DNA from: Jackrogersella multiformis
Taxonomy: Eukaryota > Ascomycota > Sordariomycetes > Xylariales > Hypoxylaceae
Length of the DNA: 64,000 nt
Assembly: GCA_902806575.1 (NCBI GenBank)
Contig: CADCXD010000002.1
Span: 2,666,001 to 2,730,000, forward strand
Reading direction: 5' to 3'
Below, one piece after another: positions 1 through 12,032 of this stretch. Below the pieces are notes generated by a model, which saw nothing but the letters and a program-made list of their open reading frames with translations, had not been told where the DNA came from and ran no database searches. The stretch's first letter is position 1. Each line of letters starts with the position of its first letter. A program made the translations under genes and the position numbers.

Positions 1-2553
1 GGTTTGTATCAGCTGTCTGTCCTCCTCAGAAGATTGCCATGTTAAGGGGTCTAACATTACAAAAGGATTACACTGGGGTAAGTATTCGGCATCTAATGCG
101 GCTCGAGCTATAATTATCGTGCGTTGCGATGCCTCGACGCAGGTCTGAGAGAATTTCTCTAATCTTGGACTGAAATGGGGTAGTTTTTGAGTACTTCTGG
201 ATAAGTCATCACATCCCATCTTAAGAAGGTACAAAAAGAACGGCCTTGTGAGAAGCAGCACGGAGTGGCAGTGTAGGAGGTTTATATGGATGATGGCAAC
301 AGCTTGCGCTGCATCGGCTGATCCGTCCATAATCCGTCGGCAATGCAAGTTCTGATGTAGTTCTCGTTCCCAGTTCTCGAGACGGTCTGCAATTTCTTGT
401 GCCACGAGTGTCGATACCTTTCTCTTGGAGTACACTTTCTTGAGCGTCGACCCGATCAAAAAGCAGCTCTTTACAGCGGCATCCAGGGCCAACGAGTTTG
501 TTAGATGCGTATCGTCATCTGTTGCAGGCTCGTCAACCCGACTCACTGCTGGGAGTTCTAGCGCATGTTCAGAGCAGTCCTCTTCTGATATAGCTATGGG
601 GCGGCCAAGGCATGCCGCAAGGAAACGATCGAGGACGAATAAAGTCCTCCATACGTTCCTTCGAGTGTCGCGGTCAGAGTCGCAGAATATCACCATGCTT
701 TCCTCCCTGTGCAGCCCCAAGGCAAATGCTGATCTTACTGCCATTCCTACTTGCCAGTCAGATCCACGTAAAATATTGAGTATAAAAGGCGTTAAAGCAG
801 GCTAGAAAACAAGGAAATAGAAAGCATTACTCACCATAGTAGACATATGACGCGTTCCTCTTTGAAACTGCCAGCATATAAACAGACATCAGGAGGAGAG
901 CCTGGACTGACCAGAAATCTGCATCCTCGAACCCCGACACCGGGTCGTAGAGATTTTTGGCATTCCGGAAGAATAGCTCGGCGCGATTAGCAGGCTCGGA
1001 ATGTAGGTTTTGGATCACAGCAGCTGCATCGGTTCCCTGTGACGGACGGGCGATGACCAACCCAATGGCAAAAACCAGATTCATTAGGCACAGTAGTGGT
1101 TGGCTTGTGCTGAGAGGCTCCTTGTAGCAATCTTCCACCCATCGGAGGAAGACTGTTTTATTAAGCACTTCAATAAATCCCGATGTCTGTAACTTGGTAA
1201 GCCGGGCAGCACAGTTACACCGATAAGAGACATACATATGTGAAGAAGGAGTCTATTAGAATATCGGCTGTCTTTCTATCCGGAAGCACCCCTGTGGGCT
1301 TTGTGTCATGCGGGATCTGGATGGTATTTTCCAGTATGTTGTGTCGCTGAGGGTCAGTAGTAAAGTCGGATGTTCCAGAGACGCTCTCAACAATCATACG
1401 TATCAATTGCAAGTAAGAAAGACTCGCCGATTCGCCAACGTAAACTACGTTATATTAGCACATGAGGGACTCGGCCTTCAGCGAAATTCCCCTGAAACTC
1501 CAAGCCTGGGTATAAGGGATAGCCGGAGACTCCTAAGTACACACTCTCGGCCTTCATCGTCAAAATAAGATATTATATGTGAGCAAGATAGGAATCGCAT
1601 GAGGTGAGTTTCGAAAGGGGGACACGTATATAGATGATAAATTTGCAGGCAGATTTTTGAGGTCTCACTTACGTAACCTTCCCGTCGTGTCCATAAGCAT
1701 TCTGGGTAGAGACACAAGCTCAGCCTCATCCGCAGCTCCGCTGGCATTGCTGATCCGAGAGCGGGAGTCGAAGTCGCGATCATGACTACCTAGCAAGTGG
1801 CGAACCGGTCCCACAAGCTTCTTCTGGCTTGACCCAGACGGTTCTGCTTCCGCTAGGCTCATCGCGGGCCTATCAACGGGCTGATTCCACGACACTAGAG
1901 ACGGAGTGTGTGTGGTGAGAGCTTGATTAGATTCTAGAGTAGATTTCAACGTCCTTGGCGAGCTATCGACATGTCGACGTTTGGTCGGCGACCCGAGAGG
2001 CTCCTGCGATCCAGTTTCCAGGCTTGTTGGCGTGTACAGACACAAAAGGCTCCGTTTTTCACACGTGCTGCACGGTTTAACTCCGTTGCACTACAACAAC
2101 ACCTGGGTTAGCAGGGATAACGACCTCAAAACTTGATACCTATAGAATCGTATGATATAGGCTTCTTGAGGATCCCGTCCACGAAAGGCTACACAACCAC
2201 GCCAGCCGTGAGACCCAGGAGCGATCCGAAGACATTAGCATAACACATGTTGAACTTGCCGTTGCTCATGCTGTACACTATCCAGGTAGCAGACGCTAAG
2301 AGACGTGTTGCCTGGTGGATTGCCTGTCCATCTTGCCAGTCCGCATCCCCGTTGCTGGAAGCTCGATGGTCTCACGTGCGAGGTGGTACAAGACAGTTGC
2401 CGACGATGTAAGGGATGTAAGGGATGTAATAGTGGGAAAAAGGATGATGTTAAAAGAACTCAATTGACTGACCTTTTGCTTCCTTCGCTTACATGAATCA
2501 CATGCCTGGGCAGTGCGTTGCCTTTTGTCAGGATCAACTTTAGGTCGTGTCAT
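1..2553 (-). CDS. Zn2Cys6 (fungal-type) transcription factor, C-terminus off the window
   Basis: Probable pathway-specific nuclear transcription regulator. Hand-spliced exons: 2473-2553, 1673-2090, 1236-1444, 835-1186 and 1-746 (open at the edge); four introns of 382, 228, 49 and 88 nt. Splicing exon 1 to exon 2 completes a perfect zinc cluster, C18-x2-C21-x6-C28-x5-C34-x2-C37-x6-C44 (ACDSCKRRKQK then CNGVKPCSTC). The later part has the hallmarks of the fungal_trans middle homology region: YVGESASLSYLQ, LPDRKTADILIDSFF and GMAVRSAFALGLHRE. The start is the ATG at 2553, because an in-frame codon further upstream is GTG behind a stop. About 600 residues are visible and the family is usually 650-800, so little is missing. 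The target is unknown. The nearest gene, a CoA-transferase, is divergent but 3.2 kb away. The first two introns are long for this window and their borders are the least certain part. Confidence 0.85.
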
Positions 2554-2961
2554 GATGGTTTGAGCCACAAGAGGTTTAGGTCACATCCGCCATCCGACAC
2601 CTTGCCACAAGACGACAGGACACAAGTCGGACAATGGAGAGAATAAAAAACAAATGACTTCGGGGGCGGCGCCGGTCTTACGGGACTGAGGCGGCGGTCT
2701 CGGATGCGGACAAATTTCCAGGCTCAGCCCTATCGGAAAGCAGACGGGGGGCTCAGGTCTAGAGTCGTGGAATAATACGAGTAATTGAACTCGGGGGATC
2801 GCTCTGTTTACCCGGCAGAGTGTAGAGGCCGATCTGCATGGGGTACGAAGAAACTAGAGCTACGCCTATTCAGTAGGGTTACTGTAGACGCGTAGGTGGC
2901 GGAGGCTAAGTGGAGAAGAGTATAGCCGAGTCGAGTACCTAGGCGTAGGTATACGGGGTAA

Positions 2962-3015
2962 GGAATACGGAATTAGGTACGGAATACGGAATACGGAATA
3001 CAGAATACAGAATAC
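2962..3015. repeat. Tandem 7-mer repeat (GGAATAC)n
   Basis: Five consecutive 7-base units occupy 2981-3015 (three GGAATAC, then two AGAATAC), preceded by two looser copies. No coding potential; a simple microsatellite. Confidence 0.85.
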
Positions 3016-3440
3016 GGGGTAAGGCAGAGAGAAGTAAGGGTTACTTAGGCTAGGTAGGCTAGGTAGGTGTAGGTATACGAACGGCTGGCTGTATCTCTCG
3101 CAGCTACCTGCTTAGCTAGCTCACTGGAGCGCTATAGTGATATGTCACAACGCGCCAGTTAAGTGAGGGAAGACGCGAAGAAGGCGTAGGACTTTGGGGG
3201 AACCAGCGGGACGCGTCGGAAGCGGGAGATTGACAGGAAAAAGATCTATGATCTATCATGGAAAAGGTTTGATGGAGAGAATGCAAGGGCCGGCTCGTTA
3301 GATTTTTCTTCGAGGGGAGCCAACGTAAAGCCATGCATGGCACTCTCCAACTGGGCCGGCTCGGCGCCCTCCTCCTTCACCGGACAATGAGCGGTCGAGA
3401 CCGACATTGAGTTTTGTGGTCATGACTGCGATGAGAAATC

Positions 3441-3480
3441 GAGGCAGGCAGGCAGGCAGGGCTGGCTGGGCTGGCTGGGG
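3441..3480. repeat. GGCA / GGGCTGGCT simple repeat
   Basis: (GGCA)4 followed by two GGGCTGGCT-type units in noncoding DNA. Confidence 0.8.
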
Positions 3481-5778
3481 ACCAGTAGGACCGTGATTGG
3501 GCAGCTGGGCTGTAGATCAATCAAGTGAGACTCCGTTAGGCAGTTAGGTGGCGTTTTAGCACGCCTAAGATGCGGGAGACAGCGGCTTATTTATTCCTTC
3601 TTTGGCCTTTCGACCTGGACTTTCTCGAGATGGCTGGGAACTTGGGCCACGATATCAGGAGTGCGGACTTTTTCTTGATATCCCAGATCTGTGATCTATC
3701 TGAACGAGATCCACGTGGAGATCACATACGTTAGAACCGGGGTTCTCGTTCTTCCTTTCCCCCTTTTTTTGTCTTGATTTTTATCGACATCTAAAGGCTG
3801 AAGAAGATATTAAAATGTGACTGATCAACTCCGTATCCACAGCAGATGTCTCGGTTATGCTTTCAATTATTGGATTCGCTCCCCATATCGAGTGCCTAGG
3901 CAAGGATCTAATCGAATCTGGGGTCTAAGGTTATGAGATATGACAAGCAGGCAAGAATTCCAAGGTTCGTGTTTTGTCATTTGTCTAGATTCGAATGCCT
4001 ATAGATAGGTATAGACATCGCACGTGTAGATGTAGGGGTAGGTATGTAAGTCAGACTACCTAAGCCCGGTAATAGTACTAGGTAGGGAGGTAAATACCTA
4101 GGTAGGTAAGCAGTAAGGTACATAATACTCCGTACTCCGCAAATACTGTCAACCGCCGCTGTCAGTACATACCTTCCTTACCAGGTAGGTAGAATCTAGA
4201 ATCTACCTAGGTACCTAGTATAACTTGGAAGTACCTTACAGGGGGGAAGACCTAGGTACCAGCCTACCCCTGGCAGCTGCCTGGGTAGCGGTTTAAGTTG
4301 TCGGGTAATGCACCTAAATGGCTGAAGGGCCAGGGGTAAAATGTGATCGGCCATGTACTTGTACGATAAGAGTACTCTCTAAGCAGAGATTTTTATCTAC
4401 GCTGTACCACATATCGGCAAGTACCTAGGTAGAGATAAGTACCTTGGGTAGTCCTATTTCCTATGGCAAAGGTGTTCCAGGGGTCCGTCATCTAGGCTAC
4501 CTACCTAGGTAAGGTAGTTCTCCATTTATTGGGGCATCTTTGAGGCTCATTCCTCTTAACTACCAAAACTTACCTAAGAAACCTCCCGAAATTCTTCATC
4601 ATTTACGAACCGTCATTCACTTCTTAAAACCCCATCTAAGACAAGTTGTCACTGCCAACCTTTTCTAAGACCTAATGTGTCACTAGAAGCCGTTAGATAT
4701 CACATTTTTTCTACAAGGTCTAGATGGTTCGCATTTATCACTTCTCTCGGATAATGCACCCGGCCCTCGCACCCAAAGTCCTGTGGCTAGGTAATTTGTC
4801 AATTTCTTAATATGCTTGACATTTTACCGTCACTGCATATGACCTCAAACGGCCTCGAGGGAAGCTCAATTCGGTACTCACAATATGCACGCAACCCAAC
4901 CCTTCGAATCAAATATCTCCGACTTCACTCGCCCCATGGCCCATGGCTCATAGCCCGTAGCTTATGATCCCGTCATAGTTAACCTAAACCGGCCCGTATC
5001 CAAGATGGGTATCAGAGATGGACTTCTCTTATCTGCCGACAGCATGTTGACGTCGGTAGCATTGGATATATCGAGTGTAGCTCGCGGCTATTCATTGCTA
5101 GGCGCCTAATTCGTTCATGTGGAGACGACTTAGATATGTCTCTGCTCAAGGCCTATTCGTCTTATCTCGACTCTAGTACTGATCTCCACTAGGTCCAGTC
5201 CGCCGCTGGCAACCCCTTCAAAGCCATAGTGATGTTTTCATGCCAATGGATTCCACAATTCTGTATCCACAAGCATCGCTCCCGCATCCTCGGGTGCGTT
5301 GTGAGAATTGACGTGTTAACTGACCTAGCCCCGGCCGTCCTTAGTTCATCCCTAGACAGTCCGGCATGTTCCTGGCTTCAAGGACATTGGCTATAGTAGC
5401 AGCCCATAGCGTCGGTGGCATGTTTCTATACTTTTTCTTCATCATGTCAGTGGACGTGTACAATGTTGCCAGATGGACCGTTGGGGTCGCCTGATCAGTC
5501 AGGCTTTCGCCTACCGTTTCTTGTCTAAGGGACAATTCCCGTCACTTATATATGTCCGAGTCACGATCTCACCGACAGGCTGTTTCGGTGAGTTGCCCCG
5601 AATCTGATGAATCACAATATGTTGTAATATACGTACTGTTATCTGTGGTTCATATTCGCTGGAAGCCCCTGCTTTAAGTACTCTAGGTCGCTATGTGGCG
5701 TATTCTCTCGGAAGTCTCTCTCTTCATGTTTAGTACGAACACACTCTTATTTTTATACCCTGCCTATCTGTCACTATC

Positions 5779-7580
5779 ATGACCATCAGACAACTAAAGG
5801 CAACACTGCCCATTGTCCACGTGGGACCCGGAGGCTATTCAGTAAGTGACGGCGCGAAAGATACCTTCAAACACCTCTGGAAGTCTACCAAGACGGAACT
5901 TCCAAAGGAGTTCCTAAGATACGTTGAGCATGTCAAGTTCTTGAAAAATTCTCATGCAGGGGATGTCGTATGCTTTCCTTGCCCCTTGCGTGAACAAGAA
6001 GCAGTAGCAGCACTTAAAGCATTGGAGGGATGCGCGGTCGCCGCCATCGCCGACACTCGAGGGATGAGGCGTGAAAGGGCAGTCGGAGTCAGCCTAGAAC
6101 GTGTGACATCATTCTTAATGTCTGCATATATCACCAACGTCGACGGCTTGGACAAGTGCAACCCCAAGATCAAGGAACGAATCCCTGGTTCGTCTCGTAT
6201 ATCCACGTCAGGTAAATTTAGAAACATTTGTGCTGACCAAGATGCGAAGACACCGACCTATATCAGGCGCAATCAAATCTATACCGCCGCCTGTCAGCAG
6301 GCCTATACGAGACTAGGAACCGAGGTGAATACTATCACATACACGGATCTTTAGAAGCCACCACGACACTGGAGATGATTGGCCTCCCCGCGTTTATCCC
6401 CGGCTTAACAGATTACCGTGATTGCATTGACACCATCGAGGGAGCCGTCAGACAATTTTCCGTGGATCAACTGGAAAGGCTGAACCGAGAAAATCGCCAG
6501 GCGGGCGTCCCCGTTCTCACCAATGAGAAGTACAAAAAGACAGCTCACGGCCAAGCGATGGCGTCTCTTCCATTATTTACCGTGAAGCCCCTGAGCATGG
6601 ATACGCCACCAGTCCCATTTATGGAACTTACAAAGGGGTCAGGTCAATGTCTGCAGGGACTTCGTGTTATTGAGTTGTGTCGGGTGATTGCAGGTCCAAC
6701 TATCGGCCGATCCCTGGCAGCGCATGGCGCATCCGTGTTGAAGATTACATCGCCGCAGCTGCCGGACGTCCCGTTCTTTCAATTGGATGTCAACACCGGG
6801 AAGCACACCACATCCTTACACCTCAAGAACGCAGATGACGTCGAAGTTTTTGAGGCCCTCCTCGCGACAGCAGATGTGATCATCGATGGGTACAGACCGG
6901 GCGTTATCGCAAGCCTCGGCTATCGACCCGAGGATCTTGCAGCAAAGGCGGCACAGCGTGGTAAGGGTATCGTCTATGTAGCAGAGGACTGCTTTGGCGG
7001 GACCGAAATAGAGGCCGAATGGGCCGGCCGTCCAGGCTGGCAGCAGATCGCTGACTGCGTCACGGGCGTGGCATGGGAACAAGGTCGGTTCATGGGGCTT
7101 GAAGAACCGGTCGTACCGCCTTTTCCTATGTCTGATTACGGTACGGGATGCGTCGGCACTATCGCGGCTCTCTCCGGCATATACCGCAGGGCGATACAGG
7201 GAGGTAGTTGGATATGCCGAACTAGCCTATCACAATACAACATATTCCTTCAATCTCTTGGCACGTACCCGACTGACGTTCAAGACCAACTCCGCCGCGA
7301 GCACGATCCTCACTTCTTCGAACTGCGCCATAACGATTCCGTCGACGAAGTCAGCCAGCGAGCCCTTGCTAGTGTCAGATACCTACATCCGACGCTATTT
7401 GCGGGCCATGCCATGCAAAGCGCATATAGCGAGGCATTTGGCGGCACAGTGACATGGCCAAAGGAGCCACTCCAAGTAGACGGAATCAAGATCGGCCATG
7501 TGAGACCGACGCGGCCCAATGGATATGATGAACCGGGCTGGGAAGACTGGGAAAGCGACGATATTCTATTGGATGCTTGA
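5779..7580 (+). CDS. CoA-transferase family III (CaiB/BaiF) protein
   Basis: Predicted to move CoA between acyl groups. Family III enzymes (formyl-CoA, carnitine-CoA and 2-methylacyl-CoA enzymes) do this through an aspartyl-CoA intermediate; the substrate here is unknown. Exon 1 starts at 5779, and exon 2 runs 6250-7580. The donor is either 6188 (gives ERIPDTDLYQAQ, the better family match, 579 aa) or 6212 (gives 8 more residues). The family core is clear in exon 2: LRVIELCRVIAGPTIGRSLA with GASVLKI, then DGYRPGVIASLGY, FPMSDYGTGCVGTIAAL and GGSWICRTSLSQYN. The N-terminal half has the fungal-type YRRLSAGLYETR and YYHIHGSLEATTTL blocks. About 580 aa is normal for the fungal double-length form. 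No neighbouring acyl-CoA gene suggests a pathway; the only plausible partner is the distant divergent regulator. Confidence 0.88.
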
Positions 7581-9824
7581 TATCTCGTTTTTTAGGCCGA
7601 CGCCAGATTACTGGTATTTTACGAGAGATCTACTTACTATATGTGGTCGCACCGCAGTAGCGGCGGTTATCGTACTTTTTCATCCCAACAATAAGCAGGC
7701 GTTCTGGCATTCATCGTAACCCGTGTTACATGGAAAGCGTTATACGAATTCGTTCAGCGGAGGACATCACTACTCTTCTTTCTATATTAAGGAGGTTTTG
7801 CTTTAGCAAGCATAGCATCACGTACCCGTGTTGCTTTATTAGTAAAATATTATCTCTCTGGTGGTGCTATATTCGTATTATATCTTACAAATAAATTAAT
7901 AAGAGTTGAATTCACATCATCGACGCGGTCTGTACTAGACATTGGATTTAAGCGCTGATCAGGGGGCTACACAAATAAGAGTCAACTTTTAGCACGGGGG
8001 ATCTTAACGCATATGGTAAAGAGAGGCACATCTAAGATGCCTCGGGTTTGGACATAGATTACTACACCAATACTTCAAGCATATAAGAATAGCAACTACG
8101 CACAATCTCGATACCCAGACGAGAAACCCCCCAAGAAAACTTCCGTATTTGTTAGTTAGGTAGATAATGACGGTGATACAGCCCTCCCTAGTCGGGACCG
8201 AATACTAAATAACCCTGTTTGGAGCGCCTTTTTGACCTATCACCAGCACGTTAAATCAAATGATACGAAAGGGAAGGGAAGGCAGAGTAACCAACAAGAA
8301 CCCGGCGGTGTGATGGAAACAGTTTTCTGGGCCGTAAACAGCGAGACTAGCTGCGCCGTCGTGCTACAAGATCTGCTATCTCTCGCGAATGGCATACAAG
8401 AATCCAGAGAGGCGCGTACAGACTAGTATCTAAGCCATATTGCCATATTCGCGGAATCCGAAGCAGTAAGCTCCCTAGATAAAATACCAGCAACCCTCCT
8501 CGCCGTTGGAAAAACGCCTTTTTTTTCTCTCTCTCGTCGTAGACATCGACATTCCGGCACAGTTTTATACGAGACACCTGTTGACCGGCGTGGAAATCAG
8601 GCGATCTTGATCTGGCCTACCTCCTCTACTTGCGCAATCTGCTTACACAGGAATGTACTCGGCCGAAACTCCCAGGCCGCCTATTAGCTGCCCGCCCCAG
8701 CTGTCGCCGGCTAGGTGCAGGGGATATAGCCAGAGGTAGGACAGCAGCCACCCGCATTGCATTACGCTTCTTAGTCACGAGCTACCTTCTCAAACCACGT
8801 ATTCCCGTATTCCCCCTGGGCTACGAGCAGCAGCTCGGCGAATGGTAATAGATCGTGCCAAGTATCTAGGTAGATAGGTAGGTCGGCGCCGCAATCTCTC
8901 GATCGAGTCGGAGGATGGGCGACTGGATGGCCGTCGGGGCTTCTGAAACCGTCGTAGCATCCATATTATAGTGGCCAAGACGTCACGGTCCCAGCGCGGT
9001 GGCCCAGCACGGGGGGAACATGATGCAAGACTGCAAGGCTGTTCCTCTCCTCGATCCCTAGCACATACCTCCGGGGCTGTGCAGCTCGCCATTCACCAAT
9101 CCACCTTCACCACTCCATCTCGCTCCACACCAGCAGTTTCTAAATGCGGTAATACACAATCTATCCTAGCTATCCCTCTGGGTCGGAGACGGTGACATGC
9201 CATACCTCATTCGCAGTGGCATATCACGGACATTACCGCAACCCACGCGCCGACTCTCCTCCTCCTGCTGCCCCCTACATTCTGCCACAAGCCGAAGCTG
9301 CTATATAATGGCGTGAGTAGACGCAGGATGACATGTGCCGGCGCCCATTTCGTATTTGACGGGCGATCTGGAGAAGGCCGGGACGTCTGGCGTTTCTAGT
9401 GCCACCATTTGTATCACCCCTATAAATCTGCCTGGTATCACCTCCTATTTGGATTCTGCGTAGGTAGGTAGGAAGAACCATGCGTTCGCAGCGGAGCGCA
9501 TCGCATCGCGGCGTCGATGGCGCGATTGTCATGATATATCTGTTCTGGAGCGGGCACTTGCATTAAATGTCACTTTCACTATATTTTCTTTTTTTTCATT
9601 GTGGTCGCGGATTAAAAAGGAATAGGCGTGGAATATCCGGCTTTGTTGTCTAAGGTGCTTTTTATTTATTCCAGTAGTCATTTGAATTTATCAGCTGAAG
9701 CATACGCATATCCGTATTTTCACAGTGTAGTAAATTTGACTTGTCCAGGTTGGAGGGAATATATTCGATAAAAGTAATAAAAATAGATCACTCTTGACAT
9801 AGATAATCAAATGAGCAAAAGATA
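7581..9824. other. Intergenic region, no gene seen
   Basis: 2.2 kb of partly AT-rich DNA (notably 7.74-7.96 and 9.54-9.80 kb). Short frames on both strands lack motifs and conflict with one another. A few CCTAGG/TAGGTAGG elements lie near 8.86-8.88 and 9.46 kb. The sequence looks like decayed noncoding or repeat-derived DNA. Confidence 0.5.
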
Positions 9825-9927
9825 TAGTCACGCCGTGGATCGAACACGGAACCTTCTCGGAGCTTTTCAATTGAAAGTTGTACACATCAATGTGAACGAG
9901 AAATCATAACCATTAGACCACGCGACT
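9825..9927 (-). tRNA. tRNA-Val (anticodon CAC) with a 30-nt intron
   Basis: The minus-strand sequence folds as a full cloverleaf. The acceptor stem AGTCGCG pairs with CGTGACT (one G-U) and the discriminator is A. The D-arm is GTCTAATGGTTATGAT. The anticodon stem TCTCG/CGAGA encloses TTCACA, with anticodon CAC at 9892-9894. The T-arm is CCGTG-TTCGATC-CACGG. The intron (9861-9890) sits directly after position 37, the canonical place for nuclear tRNA introns. The mature length is 73 nt. A T4 run five bases after the 3' end (9817-9820) is a good polymerase III terminator. The D-stem has one weak pair. Confidence 0.85.
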
Positions 9928-10611
9928 TGTTGTGAAAAAAAGTCTCAAATCCTGCTTCTTATACCAAACCCCACTTGAGAGGCCCTTCTAGAGCCGAGTT
10001 AGCGTCCTATTATCGGTAGCTAATTCTGTGGCTTGTGAGGTAGCTGCTTAGCCACAATGCTCTAGACCAGGTCTGTTAGGGTACCTAGGTACCTAGCTTA
10101 GGTAGAGATTGAAGTGGGAGCTGAGATTGAGGTCAGAGGTCATCTCTCTACCAATCCACATTCGAAAACATCTCCCACATTACCAAAGCCGAGGTATGTA
10201 CACAACTATTGCCGTACATTTCACCAAATCGATCAAGAAATATGTGCCATATTATGGCATAATACTTTCATCTCTAGTAATTGACATCCTTGAAACCAAC
10301 TTGAAGAGACAAGACGGAGGTGAACTTTACAATATATACGATAGGTAAGGCAAGATGCTAATTTATCTCCAAGTCTGCATCTTATTATTATATTAGCTAT
10401 TATAGGAACGTTATATATCATCCATCATAAACTAGACTCGAAATGACTTCTTGCAATCTTGATCTGCAGCCGGAGCTGCGTTCGGTCTCTGGAGATGCAA
10501 ACCGTACTTCCTCTCGTATGCTCATGTTCGGGGGCAAATCCAGGGCAGTCTCAGCATCTCAGCATCTCAGCCCGACCCGACCCCTACGTTAGACAGGTAG
10601 TCTCTCTCGCC
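9928..10611. other. Intergenic region, no gene seen
   Basis: About 680 bases between the tRNA and the transporter 3' end. It includes a TACCTAGGTACCTAG palindrome near 10.08 kb. The two short opposing frames at 10109-10421 have no recognisable content. Confidence 0.55.
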
Positions 10612-12032
10612 TTAGACTTTAGACCACCCGCATCTCCCTCTTTTTCTCGCTACCAGCCTGGACGCTACGAGGACCAGCAAGCCGCCTATGACAATTGTTA
10701 ATCCCGCCCAAAGCTGTCCCCAGTGGTATTTCCCCCCGCTGGCGTCGATGATGGCGCCCATAGTCGGGGGCCCGCCCAGAGTAGCAAAGCCGCAGATGGC
10801 AAACACCATACCGATCCACGTCCCCATCTTCCCCACATCCTTAACGAAGGCGCTCGCGGCGCTCGAGAAGATGCCCTGAGCAGCCCCGTTCACGAATCCC
10901 ATAACCACGGAATAGGCATACATGTCTTCCCGGCTGTGAACGCCCATCCACCCGAACGCCATGACCCCCAAGCCGACGCAGCTCAGGCCGAAAGTATTGA
11001 CGGGCCCGATATAGCGGTCGGCGATGATGCCGAATATCGGCCTCGCCGGTATGGCCACCGCGTTGGTGATGAGCACGAAGTTGACCGATTCCATGTCGCT
11101 AAGCCCGATGCTCTCGCGGGCGAACGAGTTGATCTAAGGGGGCAAAATATGAATCAGTACCTAGCCTATTCGACTCACGAGTCGCTCTCGAGACAAGACG
11201 AGACAAGAGAAGAACACCAAGGACTCACGTAGATTAACATCGTAAACAGGCAGAAATATATGAGGAACGCGCCGCCGGCGAACATGGAGTAAGGGCCGTA
11301 CTTGAACGCGCTCCAGTCGACGAAGGGCGCCGGGGTTCGGCGCAGCTCCCGCGGCTTCAGCATGCAGTAGCCGATGATGGCCAGGATTATGCCTATGAAG
11401 CCGCACATCCGGAGCGCCCAGCCGAAGCCCAGCCGCGGCGTCACGAACTGGAAGATGGCCGGGAACAGGATGGCGCCTGTGCTCGACCCGCATCCGTTCA
11501 GGGCCACGGCCAGCGATCGCTTCTTCTTGAAGTACGTCGCGACGTTGGCCGTGGCCGGCATGAACATGATGCCGCCGCCGATGCCGGTGCAGAATCCTTG
11601 CGCCAGCAAGATCTGCCAGTATGTCGTGGCCAGGCTCGTCATGAACATCCCGAACAGAGATATGATGGCCCCGGTCGCATACAAGGTCTTCGGGTATCCG
11701 GCGTCCGAGAGCCGGCCGGAGATCATACCGATCACGAAGCACAAGAAGATCTGAACCGAGCCCACCCAGGCCACCTGGGAAGCCGGCAGGTGCATGGTCT
11801 GCTTGTAATATAGCTGGAAGACGGAGAAGCCGGCTCCATAGCCCCAGGACAGCATGTTGGCGATGTGGCCCGGGATGACTTGGGACCAGGCCTGCAATCC
11901 GCCGTCGGGCGGCTCGTCGACGGGCACCCCCGTAGAAGCAGAGAACGTCGGCGTGATAACCTCGCCGTCTCCTGTGAGCAGTTCATCATCGGTCGGGGAA
12001 GAGCAGCTCTTTTCGGTAAGTTGGTCGACCAT
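10612..12032 (-). CDS. MFS transporter, monocarboxylate (MCT/MCH) type
   Basis: Plasma- or organelle-membrane permease of the major facilitator superfamily. Exon 1 is 11229-12032, the intron 11134-11228, and exon 2 10612-11133, giving 441 aa. After a hydrophilic 45-residue N-terminus comes PPDGGLQAW, the signature that precedes helix 1 of fungal monocarboxylate-porter-like proteins. Hydrophobic segments then follow in the 12-helix pattern. Between helices 2 and 3 lies GRLSDAGYPKT, the family's motif A region; later GGGIMFMPATANVATYF and KKRSLAVALNGCGSSTGA match the MCT family. The second half has ARPIFGIIADRYIGP. Members of the family include yeast Mch5 (riboflavin) and several metabolite exporters, so the substrate cannot be read from the sequence. 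No biosynthetic genes lie next to it. Confidence 0.88.

Larger units (their letters stand above)
2554..5778. other. Intergenic region, no gene seen
   Basis: 3.2 kb between the divergent regulator and CoA-transferase genes. It contains short tandem repeats near 2.96-3.02 and 3.44-3.48 kb and several CCTAGG-centred palindromes (about 4.06-4.26 and 4.42-4.51 kb). Short open frames at 3116-3343 and 5341-5535 (minus) show no family motif, and I do not call them. Confidence 0.6.
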
